A DNA stretch of 64,000 bases from Flavobacterium pallidum. Lineage in GTDB: Bacteria; Bacteroidota; Bacteroidia; Flavobacteriales; Flavobacteriaceae. The notes beneath the pieces are model-generated. The model made no database searches. It saw only the letters and a program-made list of their open reading frames with translations, and was not told the DNA's origin. Below, one piece after another: positions 32,788 to 42,793 of this stretch (the stretch's first letter is position 1; the number at the start of each line of letters is the position of its first letter). The stretch covers positions 3,038,001 through 3,102,000 of the forward strand of contig NZ_CP029187.1 of the NCBI RefSeq assembly GCF_003097535.1, read 5' to 3'. A program made the position numbers and the translations under genes.

Positions 32788-33231
32788 TTAACTCGCTTTG
32801 TTAAAGTAATACGTCACGGTAACCGGAGCGCCTCCTACTGTGGATGAGGCCGTAATCCTCAATTCGGAATTGCTTAATTTGGCAACCTGATATGTACCTT
32901 CGAATTCCCCACCCGTAATATTAAGTGCGTTGTTTGCCTGGGTCCAGGTTCCCTGTTCACCGGCATCCTCTGTACAGATGCTCTGCGCATTTTTGAAAAA
33001 CACGATGTTTTTCAACGTCCCGCCTGTTACGAATTCAACGTAATCTTTATCACAGCCTACTTCATTGTCAGTATACGGCTGGGTGTCGGTGGCGCCTGCA
33101 ACTGTTGAAACTGTCTTGCTGAGATTCCACTTGCCAACAATCGTTGGTGCTGGTCCTGAATCACTGTCGCTGCTGCAGCTGAAAGCCACGGACGCAATTA
33201 TTGCCATGGCTAAGAATTTAAACTTTTTCAT
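32788..33231 (-). CDS. Lipocalin-like lipoprotein
   Basis: A 147-residue lipoprotein: signal MKKFKFLAMAIIASVAFSC with lipid Cys19 followed by SSDSDSG, an acidic tail of the surface-export type. The rest is a small beta-barrel domain of the lipocalin_4/5 kind (IVGKWNLSKTVST ... YVEFVTGGTLKNIV ... GTWTQANNALNITG ... YQVAKLSNSELRI). A family relative with the same layout lies beyond the polysaccharide locus at 50658-51071. The ligand is unknown. Confidence 0.8.
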   Translation of the reverse strand: MKKFKFLAMAIIASVAFSCSSDSDSGPAPTIVGKWNLSKTVSTVAGATDTQPYTDNEVGCDKDYVEFVTGGTLKNIVFFKNAQSICTEDAGEQGTWTQANNALNITGGEFEGTYQVAKLSNSELRITASSTVGGAPVTVTYYFNKAS

Positions 33232-33614
33232 ATTTGTAAATTTGTGTTACGTGGCTAATTTACACAATCAGTGTAAAGCAGTTGTTAAAATTGTAATAAA
33301 AATCTTTAGATTGTCTTATAAGATTCCAACCTCATTTCTCTAAAAGAATAAAGAGTTTTCATTTGTTTTAAAGTTACGCCATAAATACTAACGCATTAAG
33401 CAAAAAGTACCCTAACATTACCACAACATCAGTTCGAAGCGACGTCATTTTATACTTTATGAAAAATCGTTGCTTTTATAGAAAAACCTTGCTGTTTAAG
33501 GCATTTTATACTACAACGATATCGTAATAGGATGTATAGTTTTTATATAGCCTGCTTTTGAAGCACTACAACGTATTCGTAGTTACATTTGATTTAAACA
33601 AAAATCAACCATTT
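33232..33614. promoter_or_regulatory. Upstream region of the polysaccharide utilisation locus
   Basis: 383 nt with no gene. It holds the motif CCTAACATTACCACAACA (33411-33428), which recurs upstream of susC, and a TACATTTG -7 box (33584-33591) 23 nt before the start codon at 33615. The motif CTACAACG occurs at 33511 and 33567. Confidence 0.5.
33584..33591 (+). promoter_or_regulatory. -7 box of the five-module protein gene
   Basis: TACATTTG matches TAnnTTTG, 23 nt before the start ATG at 33615. A TTG at 33558-33560 is 23 nt upstream, longer than the usual spacer. Confidence 0.45.
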
Positions 33615-36455
33615 ATGAAAAAAATTACAATATCACTTTGCCTGATGTTATATTCATTAGGCTATTCACAACAACCTGCTGCACCGGCAGATTCTCCTAC
33701 ATTACCACAATCGGATGTAATTTCGATGTTCAGCAACGCCTATTCGAACGTGCCGGTAGACACCTGGCAAACTTCCTGGTCAGCCGCAACGGTAGAAGAT
33801 GTGCAGATTGCCGGAAATGATGTGAAAAAGTACACTGGACTGAGTTTCGTCGGGATTGAAACCGTCGCGAACCAGCTTGACATCACTTCAATGACCTATT
33901 TCAATATTGATGTTTGGTCTCCTGACTTTCCGCTGTTTAAGGTTAAACTTGTTGACTTCGGCGCGGACGCAGCTTTCGGTGGCGGTGACGACAGGGAACA
34001 CGAAATTACGTTCAATGCGCCTGCACAAAGCCAGTGGGTTCATTTACACATTCCATTATCCGAATTTGAAAACCTGACGACAAGGCAGCACATTGCCCAA
34101 CTGATCCTGGTTGGCGGCAGTGCGACAGTATTTGTCGATAATGTCTACTTCAGCAACGAGGTTACAATACCGGTCGTTACAGATCCTGTAACAGCTGCCC
34201 CGGACCCTACAACCCCTGCATCAGATGTGATGTCGTTGTTCAGTAATGTATATACTAATGTCGCTGTCGATACCTGGCGTACTTCATGGTCCGATGCTAC
34301 ATTGGCAGATGTTCAGGTGGCTGGAAACGATGTAAAGAAATACACCGGCCTCAACTTCGTCGGAATCGAAACTGTGGCACAACAGCTTGATATCACCGGC
34401 ATGACGCATTTCAATGTAGACGTTTGGTCTCCAAACTTTACCGTTTTCAAAGTAAAACTGGTTGATTTTGGTGCGGATGCAGCTTTTGGCGGCGGTGACG
34501 ATACTGAGCATGAGATTACCTTCAACAGTCCGGCGTTAAGTCAGTGGGTTACCTTACACATTCCTTTAACCGATTTCACGAACCTGATGGGAAGACAGCA
34601 CATCGCCCAGCTGATCTTTGTCGGCGGCGGTGGAAAAGTATATGTTGACAATGTCTATTTCAGCAATGAAACCACCGTTCCTCCGGTAACGGATCCTTTA
34701 ACTGCAGCACCAAACCCTGTTTTGCCCCAGACTGATGTAATGTCCTTATTCAGCAACGTTTACACCAACGTGCCTGTAGATACCTGGCATACAAGCTGGT
34801 CATCCGCAGCATTGGAAGACGTACAGGTTGCTGGAAATGACACTAAAAAATACACGTCACTTGTATTCGTAGGCGTTGAAACTGTCGCCCAGGAACTCGA
34901 TATTACAGGCATGAGCCACTTCAATGTTGATGTGTGGTCGCCTGATTTTACAGTGTTTAAAGTGAAGCTGGTCGATTTCGGAAATGATGGTGCTTTCGGT
35001 GGCGGCGATGATACGGAGCATGAAATCACTTTTGACAATCCTTCACAGGGACAATGGGTGACACTGCACATTCCTTTAAGCGATTTCGCAAACCTGATGG
35101 GAAGGCAACACATCGCCCAGCTGATTTTTGCAAGTTCAAATGCCAAAGTATATGTAGACAATGTATATTTCAGCGATGAAGTTGTCACGCCTCCTGTGAC
35201 TGATCCGCTGACTGCAGCTCCGGATCCTGTATTGCCACAAACCGATGTCATGTCACTGTTCAGCAATGTTTACACGGATGTGCCTGTTGACACCTGGCAA
35301 ACTTCATGGTCGGCCGCGACTTTGGAAGATGTACAGATTGCTGGCAACGACACCAAGAAATATACCGGCTTAAGCTTTGTAGGGGTTGAAACTGTTGCAA
35401 ACCAATTGAATATTACAGACATGACGGTTTTCAATGTTGATGTATGGTCCCCTGATTTTACGGTATTTAAAGTGAAACTGGTTGATTTCGGTGCGGATGC
35501 AGCATTCGGTGGCGGCGACGACAAGGAGCATGAAATCACCTTTAACGCACCGGCGCAAGGCCAATGGGTTTCACTACATATTCCGTTGACAGAATTCGAA
35601 AACCTGACGACCAGAGAACATATCGCACAGCTGATTTTTGCAAGCAGCGGCGCTAAAGTGTATGTAGACAATGTTTATTTCAGCAACGAACCCATTATCG
35701 TGATTCCAACCGATCCGATGGTAGCAGCTCCGGATCCGACCTTGCCTGAAGCACAGGTAATGTCAATGTTCAGCAACGCCTACACCAACGTAGCGGTAGA
35801 TACCTGGCGCACGAGCTGGTCTGATGCAACATTAGCTGATGTACAGGTGGATGGCAATGACACCAAGAAATACACAGGACTGAACTTCGTTGGGGTTGAA
35901 ACTGTAGCGCAGCAACTTGACATCACGGGAATGACACATTTCAACGTGGATGTATGGTCGCCTAATTTCTCGGTATTCAAAGTGAAGCTTGTCGATTTTG
36001 GTGCAGATGCTGCTTTCGGAGGCGGTGATGATACAGAACATGAAATCACGTTCAACGGACTTACATTAAGCGACTGGAACACCATCCAGATTCCGCTAAG
36101 CGATTTCACAAACCTGATGGGCAGGCAGCACATTGCACAACTGATCTTTGCAAGCAATGGTGCCAAAGTATATGTCGATAATGTGTATTTCAGCACAGAT
36201 CAATTGGGCGTAGGTGAAAATGAGTCTGTAAAAATGACCATGTATCCTAATCCTGCAACGACTTCGGTACAATTGTCAGCACAGCAAAATATCGACAATG
36301 TAGTTATATTCAATGCTATCGGTCAAAAGGTCATCAGCCTTACCCCTGCTGCGATGAACATTTCAGTTGATGTAAGCCGACTGCATGCCGGAATTTATTT
36401 CGTAAATGCAACCAGCCAAGGAAAGACGGCATCACAAAAACTCATCATCAAATAA
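33615..36455 (+). CDS. T9SS-secreted protein with five 170-residue binding-like modules
   Basis: 946 residues from the ATG at 33615 (MKKITISLCLMLYSLGYSQQ, signal peptide); the frame is open 19 codons upstream but that part overlaps the promoter. Five beta-rich modules begin at DNA 33714, 34224, 34734, 35244 and 35754, exactly 510 bp apart. Each holds VDTWxTSWS, DVQxxGND, KKYTxLxFVG, FNVDVWSP, FKVKLVDFG, FGGGDD, EHEITF and AKVYVDNVYFS. The design is like a carbohydrate-binding beta-sandwich with a calcium-type acidic loop. A type A sorting domain (about 870-946, MYPNPATTSVQLS) ends it. There is no catalytic domain. It precedes the regulator and SusCD genes, so it probably captures glucan outside the cell (inference). 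Confidence 0.8.
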   Translation: MKKITISLCLMLYSLGYSQQPAAPADSPTLPQSDVISMFSNAYSNVPVDTWQTSWSAATVEDVQIAGNDVKKYTGLSFVGIETVANQLDITSMTYFNIDVWSPDFPLFKVKLVDFGADAAFGGGDDREHEITFNAPAQSQWVHLHIPLSEFENLTTRQHIAQLILVGGSATVFVDNVYFSNEVTIPVVTDPVTAAPDPTTPASDVMSLFSNVYTNVAVDTWRTSWSDATLADVQVAGNDVKKYTGLNFVGIETVAQQLDITGMTHFNVDVWSPNFTVFKVKLVDFGADAAFGGGDDTEHEITFNSPALSQWVTLHIPLTDFTNLMGRQHIAQLIFVGGGGKVYVDNVYFSNETTVPPVTDPLTAAPNPVLPQTDVMSLFSNVYTNVPVDTWHTSWSSAALEDVQVAGNDTKKYTSLVFVGVETVAQELDITGMSHFNVDVWSPDFTVFKVKLVDFGNDGAFGGGDDTEHEITFDNPSQGQWVTLHIPLSDFANLMGRQHIAQLIFASSNAKVYVDNVYFSDEVVTPPVTDPLTAAPDPVLPQTDVMSLFSNVYTDVPVDTWQTSWSAATLEDVQIAGNDTKKYTGLSFVGVETVANQLNITDMTVFNVDVWSPDFTVFKVKLVDFGADAAFGGGDDKEHEITFNAPAQGQWVSLHIPLTEFENLTTREHIAQLIFASSGAKVYVDNVYFSNEPIIVIPTDPMVAAPDPTLPEAQVMSMFSNAYTNVAVDTWRTSWSDATLADVQVDGNDTKKYTGLNFVGVETVAQQLDITGMTHFNVDVWSPNFSVFKVKLVDFGADAAFGGGDDTEHEITFNGLTLSDWNTIQIPLSDFTNLMGRQHIAQLIFASNGAKVYVDNVYFSTDQLGVGENESVKMTMYPNPATTSVQLSAQQNIDNVVIFNAIGQKVISLTPAAMNISVDVSRLHAGIYFVNATSQGKTASQKLIIK
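33714..36189 (+). repeat. Five 510-bp coding repeats
   Basis: In-frame repeats without a single indel in the period. The repeat units are unusually alike for such long modules, pointing to recent amplification or homogenisation. Confidence 0.85.
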
Positions 36456-36472
36456 AAAATGACTTTAATATT

Positions 36473-36506
36473 AAAAAGCACGAACCTGGTTTCGTGCTTT
36501 TTTTTT
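36473..36506 (+). terminator. Terminator after the five-module gene
   Basis: GCACGAA-CCTGGT-TTCGTGC preceded by AAAAA and followed by a run of nine T. Confidence 0.85.
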
Positions 36507-36584
36507 ACAACTGACTTCCATCTGCTGCAAAAGATTCTTTATTTTTATCGGCCTTAGCTAACTAACTATAAAATACAAATACGG

Positions 36585-39389
36585 TTGCTTAAAAAAATAC
36601 TCCCCTTACTCCTTCTTGCCACAGCAATCCTGAACGCACAGGACCTGCCGCCTATTCTCAAATACAGCCCGTCGCTATATGAAGCGGGCAACCAGAACTG
36701 GATGATGGGCCAGGACAAAAATCACTACATCTATTCGGCCAATACTGAAGGCCTGATCGAATTTAACGGCACGGACTGGAAGTTATACCCCACCCCGAAC
36801 GAAACCATTATGCGCTCGGTGAAAGTCATCGGTGATAAGGTTTATACAGGCTGTTACATGGAATTCGGGTTTTGGAAAAGGCAGAAGGATGGGAGGCTGA
36901 AGTACAGCTCCCTAAGTAAGGGAATCAAAAGCAAAATTTTGCCTGATGAGCAGTTCTGGAATATCCTGCAATACGACCAATGGATCATCTTCCAATCGCT
37001 GAACCGCATTTACATTTACGATTCCAAAAGCGGCAAATTTAATATCATCCATCCGAAAAGCCTGATCAATAAAGCATTCAAGACCGGCAATGCCATTTAT
37101 TACCAGACTGTCGGCGAAGGGCTTTTCGAGATTGAGAATGGCAAAAGCATATTGGTTTCAAACAATCCTTTATTAATCACAAATAAAATTGTCGGACTGA
37201 TTGCAGAAAATGACGGACTCATCATCCAGACGCAATTCAACGGATTCTACCGTTACAACAATGGTGCCATCACAAAATGGGTTACTGAAGCTGATGAAGC
37301 CCTTGCCCAAAGCAGCGTGTATTACACCCAACTCCTTTCCGATGGCGGCTTTGCGCTTGGCTGCGTATCGAATGGTGTTTTTATTTTATCCAAAGAAGGA
37401 AAAATCAGGTACCATCTTACACAAAGTAAAGGCCTTAGCAATAACACGGCTTTATCTTTGTTTGAAGACACCGACAAAAACCTCTGGATAGGGCTCGACA
37501 ATGGCATCAATTGCGTCAACCTGCAGTCGCCGGTAAAGAGTTTTACTGACGATACCGGAATCCTGGGGACCGTATATGCTTCCATCCTGCATCATGACAT
37601 GTTATATGTAGGCACCAACCAGGGATTGTTCTGCAGGGATTATTATTCGGCAGCACCGTTCCAGTTTGTTCCCGGCACAAAAGGCCAGGTTTGGTCGCTA
37701 TTTGAGTACGGCGGCACACTGTTCTGTGGGCACGATACCGGTACATACATCCTCAATGGAAGCAATGCGCAGCACATTTTCAGTGGATCGGGGACGTGGA
37801 AATTTGAAACCGTTTCAAACAGGCCCGATTTGTTGCTCCAGGGGAATTACTATGGTATTTCAGTACTGCAGCGAACGGGCAGCGGCTGGTCATTCCGCAA
37901 CAGGATTACCGGATTTGATTATTCTGCAAAATATTTTGAACTGGGCAGCAACCATGACATTTACATCAGCCACGAATACAAAGGCGTTTTCAGGATTACT
38001 GTCGATGATAATTTTGAAAGAGGTAGTGGATTGAAGGCTTACACTACGCCGCTGAAAGGAAAAAATGCAGGGCTTACAAAATTCAATGGCAATATTTATT
38101 ACGCATATAAAGAAGGGGTATTCCGTTTGAATCCAAAAACCACTGCTTTTGAAAAAGACAAATTCTTAAGCAGTATTTTCGAAAAGGACGATTATACGTC
38201 CGGAAACCTGGTCGTGGACAATTCAAACAAGCTGTGGCTTTTCACTAAAAATTACATCAATTATTTTTCACCGGGGAAACTCAGCGCAGGTTTGAAACAG
38301 AATGTCATCCCGATCCCGGCATCGCTGACCAATTCAATGCTCGGTTATGAAAACATCAGCCGCATCAGTCCGTCGAATTACCTCATTGGCACCACCGACG
38401 GTTATTATACGCTCAACATAGATGATTTCGGCGTAAGCAATTATAACATCCTCATTACCGCCGTTACGACGAACGCGATGAACGCCGCTTCGCATTATGC
38501 TTCAATCCCGGATGCCGGCGAATTCAAATACAGCAACAACAACATTACTTTTACGTACACCATTCCCGAGTACAATAAATACATCAACGCCGAATACCAA
38601 TACCTGCTTGATGGGATGCAGGATTCGTGGAGCCCTTTGTCTTCCAAATCCACAATCAGTTTCAAGAACCTGCCTGCAGGGAGTTATACGTTTAAGGTTC
38701 GTGCCAAAATCGGAAGCCTGTATTCTGAAAATATCGCTGCCTATCAGTTTACGATACTAAAACCCTGGTATGCCACGAACCTTGCAGTACTCATTTATAT
38801 TATCTTATTACTGGTACTCGCGCATTTCATCAACAAATCCTATAAGAATTATTACCAAAAGCAAAAAGAAAAACTCATCGAGGAAAACAACCTTTTGCTG
38901 GAAATCAAGGAATTAGAAAACGAGCAGCAGCTGATGAAGATACGCAACGAGCAGCTTACCATGGATGTCGACAGTAAAAACCGGGAACTCGCCGCATCCA
39001 CGATGAGTTTGATCCAGAAAAACGAATTGCTCACGCTGATCAAGGACGATTTAAAGAAAACCACCGATGACCCTAACAACAGGAATATCAAGTCGGTGAT
39101 TACGACCATCAATAAAAATATCAACGAGGAAGATACCTGGAATGCCTTTAAGGAAGCCTTCAACAATGCGGATAAAGATTTCCTTAAAAAGATAAAAGCT
39201 GCGCATCCTTCATTAACACCGAATGACCTGAGGCTTTGCGCTTATTTAAGGCTAAACCTTTCCTCGAAGGAGATTGCTCCGCTACTGAACATTTCGGTAC
39301 GCAGCGTTGAAATCAAGCGTTACCGACTACGTAAGAAAATGGACTTGTCGCACGAACAGGGATTGGTCGAATATATTTTAGCGATTTAA
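36585..39389 (+). CDS. Triple-tyrosine domain sensor with LuxR-type HTH
   Basis: A 934-residue membrane-spanning transcription regulator. The signal peptide MLKKILPLLLLATAILNAQ starts at a TTG (36585); no in-frame ATG gives a signal peptide. The periplasmic part (about 20-640) is made of two-component-regulator propeller repeats (for example SLFEDTDKNLWIGLDNGINC). A triple-Tyr (Y_Y_Y) domain follows (about 650-720: EYQYLLDGMQDSWSPLSS), then a TM helix (about 727-752), a coiled coil (about 755-830) and a LuxR/GerE-type helix-turn-helix (about 877-934: SSKEIAPLLNISVRSVEIKR). Unlike hybrid two-component systems it has no kinase. It sits just upstream of susC and is the likely glucan sensor. Confidence 0.88.
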   Translation: MLKKILPLLLLATAILNAQDLPPILKYSPSLYEAGNQNWMMGQDKNHYIYSANTEGLIEFNGTDWKLYPTPNETIMRSVKVIGDKVYTGCYMEFGFWKRQKDGRLKYSSLSKGIKSKILPDEQFWNILQYDQWIIFQSLNRIYIYDSKSGKFNIIHPKSLINKAFKTGNAIYYQTVGEGLFEIENGKSILVSNNPLLITNKIVGLIAENDGLIIQTQFNGFYRYNNGAITKWVTEADEALAQSSVYYTQLLSDGGFALGCVSNGVFILSKEGKIRYHLTQSKGLSNNTALSLFEDTDKNLWIGLDNGINCVNLQSPVKSFTDDTGILGTVYASILHHDMLYVGTNQGLFCRDYYSAAPFQFVPGTKGQVWSLFEYGGTLFCGHDTGTYILNGSNAQHIFSGSGTWKFETVSNRPDLLLQGNYYGISVLQRTGSGWSFRNRITGFDYSAKYFELGSNHDIYISHEYKGVFRITVDDNFERGSGLKAYTTPLKGKNAGLTKFNGNIYYAYKEGVFRLNPKTTAFEKDKFLSSIFEKDDYTSGNLVVDNSNKLWLFTKNYINYFSPGKLSAGLKQNVIPIPASLTNSMLGYENISRISPSNYLIGTTDGYYTLNIDDFGVSNYNILITAVTTNAMNAASHYASIPDAGEFKYSNNNITFTYTIPEYNKYINAEYQYLLDGMQDSWSPLSSKSTISFKNLPAGSYTFKVRAKIGSLYSENIAAYQFTILKPWYATNLAVLIYIILLLVLAHFINKSYKNYYQKQKEKLIEENNLLLEIKELENEQQLMKIRNEQLTMDVDSKNRELAASTMSLIQKNELLTLIKDDLKKTTDDPNNRNIKSVITTINKNINEEDTWNAFKEAFNNADKDFLKKIKAAHPSLTPNDLRLCAYLRLNLSSKEIAPLLNISVRSVEIKRYRLRKKMDLSHEQGLVEYILAI

Positions 39390-39717
39390 TCTTATTCCAA
39401 ACAGTACAGATAGGTACTTCAGCCACAAAACCCTGAATCATTTATCAGCGGTATTTTTTCAAACTCTACACAATCCAATTACTGTTAAAATTTCCTATAC
39501 ATCACCACAACAATAACGGTATAGCTGGCGTACTTATTGGTTTCAGAAGGAGCCATTACGTTGGAAACAATTTCTTAAAATCCTGTTAACACTGGTTCTT
39601 TTTGCCATTCTTCAAAAAAAACCGTTCTATTTTTTCATTGTATGTTTTTTGTTGTGGCTTATTTTAGTGAATTATCAATACACCCGACTAATTTTAGTCC
39701 AAACAAAAAATAGAAAC
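39390..39717. promoter_or_regulatory. Regulatory region upstream of susC
   Basis: 328 nt with no gene. It contains CCTATACATCACCACAACA at 39494-39512, matching 33411-33428 (ACATYACCACAACA in both) at a similar distance (about 205 versus 186 nt) from the start codon. No exact TAnnTTTG box is seen; TATTTTAG near 39660 is the closest. Confidence 0.5.
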
Positions 39718-42700
39718 ATGAAGTCAACTTATGCATTAATGTATTTGCTGTTGTTCTCGGTTTTCGGCTTCGCTCAGAGCGTCGATATCGGGGGAACGGT
39801 AAAAGATGAAAAATCCGGCGTTCCGATGCCCGGAGTCAGCGTACAGGTAAAGAACAATTCTAAAGGTACTATGACAGACCTTGACGGAAATTACAGCCTG
39901 AACGACATTCCATCGGGAAGTATTATTGTCTTTTCTTATGTGGGATACCAAAATGTATCTTACACCATAACCGCAGACAATAAAAATCTTGACATTTCAT
40001 TACCAGAGGACAGCAAATCCCTTGATGAAGTGATAGTGATTGGTTACGGAACCCAGCGTAAAAAGGAAGTTACCGGCGCAGTATCTGTAGTAAGCGCGAA
40101 GACACTAGAAACGCTAAAACCAATCGATGCAACACAAGCATTACAAGGTACCGCTTCCGGAGTAGTGGTAAATGGGACGGGCGGCTCGCCTGGTTCAAGC
40201 TATGCCATCAGAATCAGGGGTATCGCAACGAATGGCACAAATGGGCCACGCATTATTGTAGATGGTTACGATATAGGTACTGACATGAACCTGCTTAATC
40301 CAAACGACATCGAAACCATTACTGTACTGAAAGATGTCCAGGCTGCAGTATATGGCGTAATTGGTGCGAACGGGATTATCCTGGTCACAACCAAAAAAGG
40401 CAAAAAGAACACCGCTGCAAAATTCTCCTACAACGGTTATACCGGCTTTCAGGAAACCTCACGGAAACTTCCATTATTGAATGCTACAGAGTATGCATTA
40501 CTGCTTAACGAAAGGTATGCGAACGGCGGCCAGCCACTGCCCTTTCCTGATGCATCCGGGTTAGGCAAGGGTACCGATTGGCAGAAAGAGATATTTGCTA
40601 CCTCCGCGCCAATCATCAGCCACGATTTTTCAGTTAACGGAGGTTCTGAAAAAATCACTTATGCGGTAAGCGCTTCCGATTTGACACAGGAAGGTATCAT
40701 CGGTGGAGAAAAATCGCACTATAAAAGAAACAGTGCGAGGATAGCACTTACAGCGGAATTAACAAGCAAACTGAAATTAGAGAGTAATTTTATTTATACG
40801 TACCTTGACAGGGATACTTTCAATGATTTCGGATTGGGATCTGTACTATTTAATGCCATCAATACACCATCCACACAGGCAATAAGAGATGCGAATGGCG
40901 ATTTTACCCTCGTCCCGAATTCCCCTGGACTGGGAATCGAAATCATCAACCCAATGGCGCAGCTTGCCAATACTTATAATGATTATGATGGCAGGAAACT
41001 ACAAGGGACTTTTGGCCTTGATTATACGATTTCCAAAGATCTTGTATTTACAGCAAGGATGGGCGCCAACAATTACAATAGCAAAGGAAAAACGTTTGCC
41101 AAGCAGGTCAATTATGGAGGAAAGGTGTTTGACATTACCCGCAGTAGTGTATCGCAAAACAGGACTAATGACAACAGCTATACTTTTGATGCGTACTTAA
41201 CTTACAAAAGGTCTTTCGCAGAAAAGCATAATATCACAGGCACATTCGGTACCACAATTTATAAAGAATGGGGCAATGGCTTGTTTGCCACAGGTTATGA
41301 CGTACCACAAAACTCCTGGCAGTTTGCTGATATTTCCCTTGCATTAGGCACCAGCGGCGGACGCGATGTAGGTTCTTATGAGTATAAGGACAAAAGATTG
41401 TCATACTTCGGAAGGGTGCAGTATGATTATATGGGAAAATACCTGGTATCTGCCATGGGAAGGCGTGATTCTTCCACACGTTTCGGACCTAATAACAGCG
41501 TAGCTTTTTTCCCGTCGATGACTGCAGGTTGGGTGATTTCAAAAGAATCATTCTTTGGTGAAAGCAAAATCATCGATTTCCTGAAGCTTAGGGGAAGTTT
41601 TGGTATTACCGGTAATGACCAGATCCGTCCGTATGGATATGTAGGCCAGCTGAATGGCGAGGCTACTTATGTTTTTGATGGTGTTCTGGTTAACGGAACT
41701 GCAATCGGTGCTTTATCAAATCCTGACATGAAGTGGGAAGAAGCTAAAAAACTGGACATCGGCTTTGATATGAATTTGTTGAATAATGATCTTGAAATCA
41801 ATGCCGATTATTATCTGAACAGGACAGACAATCTATTGATACAAGATCTACCTGTGTCGGGAACTGCAGGCGCAGGAGGCCCTGGAGGTGCTTCTCCAAC
41901 CATCAATGCCGGATCGGTTAGGAATGCTGGCGTGGAATTTATGCTTAATTATAACCATAAAGTGAGTGATAATTTTAAATTCGGCGCAAGCTATACACTC
42001 ACCACCGTAAAAAATGAAGTGCTTAAAGTAAATAAGACCACGACCACATTCCTTCAGGGGGGTAGTTTTGGCGTGGGCCAGTCCTTGCTGCCATCCAGGA
42101 TGGAAGAAGGAAAACCGCTTGGATATTTCTATGGTTACCAGACCGACGGCATATTTCAAAACCAAGCTGAAGTCAATGCACATCCCTCGCAGGCCGCACT
42201 TGGTGCCGAAGCACAGCCTGGAGACATCCGGTTTAAGGATTTGAACGGCGATGGGGTGATTAACCCGGAAGATCGTACCAACTTGGGCGATCCGATTCCT
42301 GACCTGATTATGGGTTTCAACCTCAACTTTACTTTTAAAGGGTTTGATTTCGCTGCCTACGCCTATGCATCATTAGGAAACGATATGGTAAGGAATTATG
42401 AAAGGACCCTCAGCGATGCAAACAGGCTCGATTATGTGCTCGACAGATGGACAGGTGAAGGCACAAGCAACAATGTCCCGCGCGTCACTACCGAAGCTAC
42501 AGGCAACAATGTATTTTCTAATTATTTTGTAGAAGATGCCTCCTTCCTGAGGATTCAGAATGCACAGCTGGGATATACCATCAAACCGGAATTTACTGAA
42601 AAGGCGGGCATCACGAAATTGCGCCTTTATGTTGGTGTAAACAATATCTACACTTTCACAAAATACAAAGGTTTTGATCCGGGAGCAGTGAATCCTGATG

Positions 42701-42783
42701 GAAACCCGATTGGTAATGGTATCGATAACGGATTTTACCCACTTCCGAGAACGTATATGTTCGGTGTCAATCTTAATTTTTAA
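39718..42783 (+). CDS. SusC/RagA family TonB-linked outer membrane protein
   Basis: TonB-dependent oligosaccharide importer of the outer membrane, 1021 residues from the ATG at 39718 (MKSTYALMYLLLFSVFGFAQS, signal peptide). An N-terminal carboxypeptidase-regulatory-like domain (about 22-97, IGGTVKDEKSG ... FSYVGYQNVSYTI) leads to the SusC-specific segment DEVIVIGYGTQRKKEVTGAV, then the plug domain and a 22-strand barrel ending in FGVNLNF. It pairs with SusD 10 nt downstream. Substrate is inferred as a beta-1,3-glucan from the adjacent GH16 and GH3 genes. Confidence 0.95.
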   Translation: MKSTYALMYLLLFSVFGFAQSVDIGGTVKDEKSGVPMPGVSVQVKNNSKGTMTDLDGNYSLNDIPSGSIIVFSYVGYQNVSYTITADNKNLDISLPEDSKSLDEVIVIGYGTQRKKEVTGAVSVVSAKTLETLKPIDATQALQGTASGVVVNGTGGSPGSSYAIRIRGIATNGTNGPRIIVDGYDIGTDMNLLNPNDIETITVLKDVQAAVYGVIGANGIILVTTKKGKKNTAAKFSYNGYTGFQETSRKLPLLNATEYALLLNERYANGGQPLPFPDASGLGKGTDWQKEIFATSAPIISHDFSVNGGSEKITYAVSASDLTQEGIIGGEKSHYKRNSARIALTAELTSKLKLESNFIYTYLDRDTFNDFGLGSVLFNAINTPSTQAIRDANGDFTLVPNSPGLGIEIINPMAQLANTYNDYDGRKLQGTFGLDYTISKDLVFTARMGANNYNSKGKTFAKQVNYGGKVFDITRSSVSQNRTNDNSYTFDAYLTYKRSFAEKHNITGTFGTTIYKEWGNGLFATGYDVPQNSWQFADISLALGTSGGRDVGSYEYKDKRLSYFGRVQYDYMGKYLVSAMGRRDSSTRFGPNNSVAFFPSMTAGWVISKESFFGESKIIDFLKLRGSFGITGNDQIRPYGYVGQLNGEATYVFDGVLVNGTAIGALSNPDMKWEEAKKLDIGFDMNLLNNDLEINADYYLNRTDNLLIQDLPVSGTAGAGGPGGASPTINAGSVRNAGVEFMLNYNHKVSDNFKFGASYTLTTVKNEVLKVNKTTTTFLQGGSFGVGQSLLPSRMEEGKPLGYFYGYQTDGIFQNQAEVNAHPSQAALGAEAQPGDIRFKDLNGDGVINPEDRTNLGDPIPDLIMGFNLNFTFKGFDFAAYAYASLGNDMVRNYERTLSDANRLDYVLDRWTGEGTSNNVPRVTTEATGNNVFSNYFVEDASFLRIQNAQLGYTIKPEFTEKAGITKLRLYVGVNNIYTFTKYKGFDPGAVNPDGNPIGNGIDNGFYPLPRTYMFGVNLNF

Positions 42784-42793
42784 TTTTAAAGAA

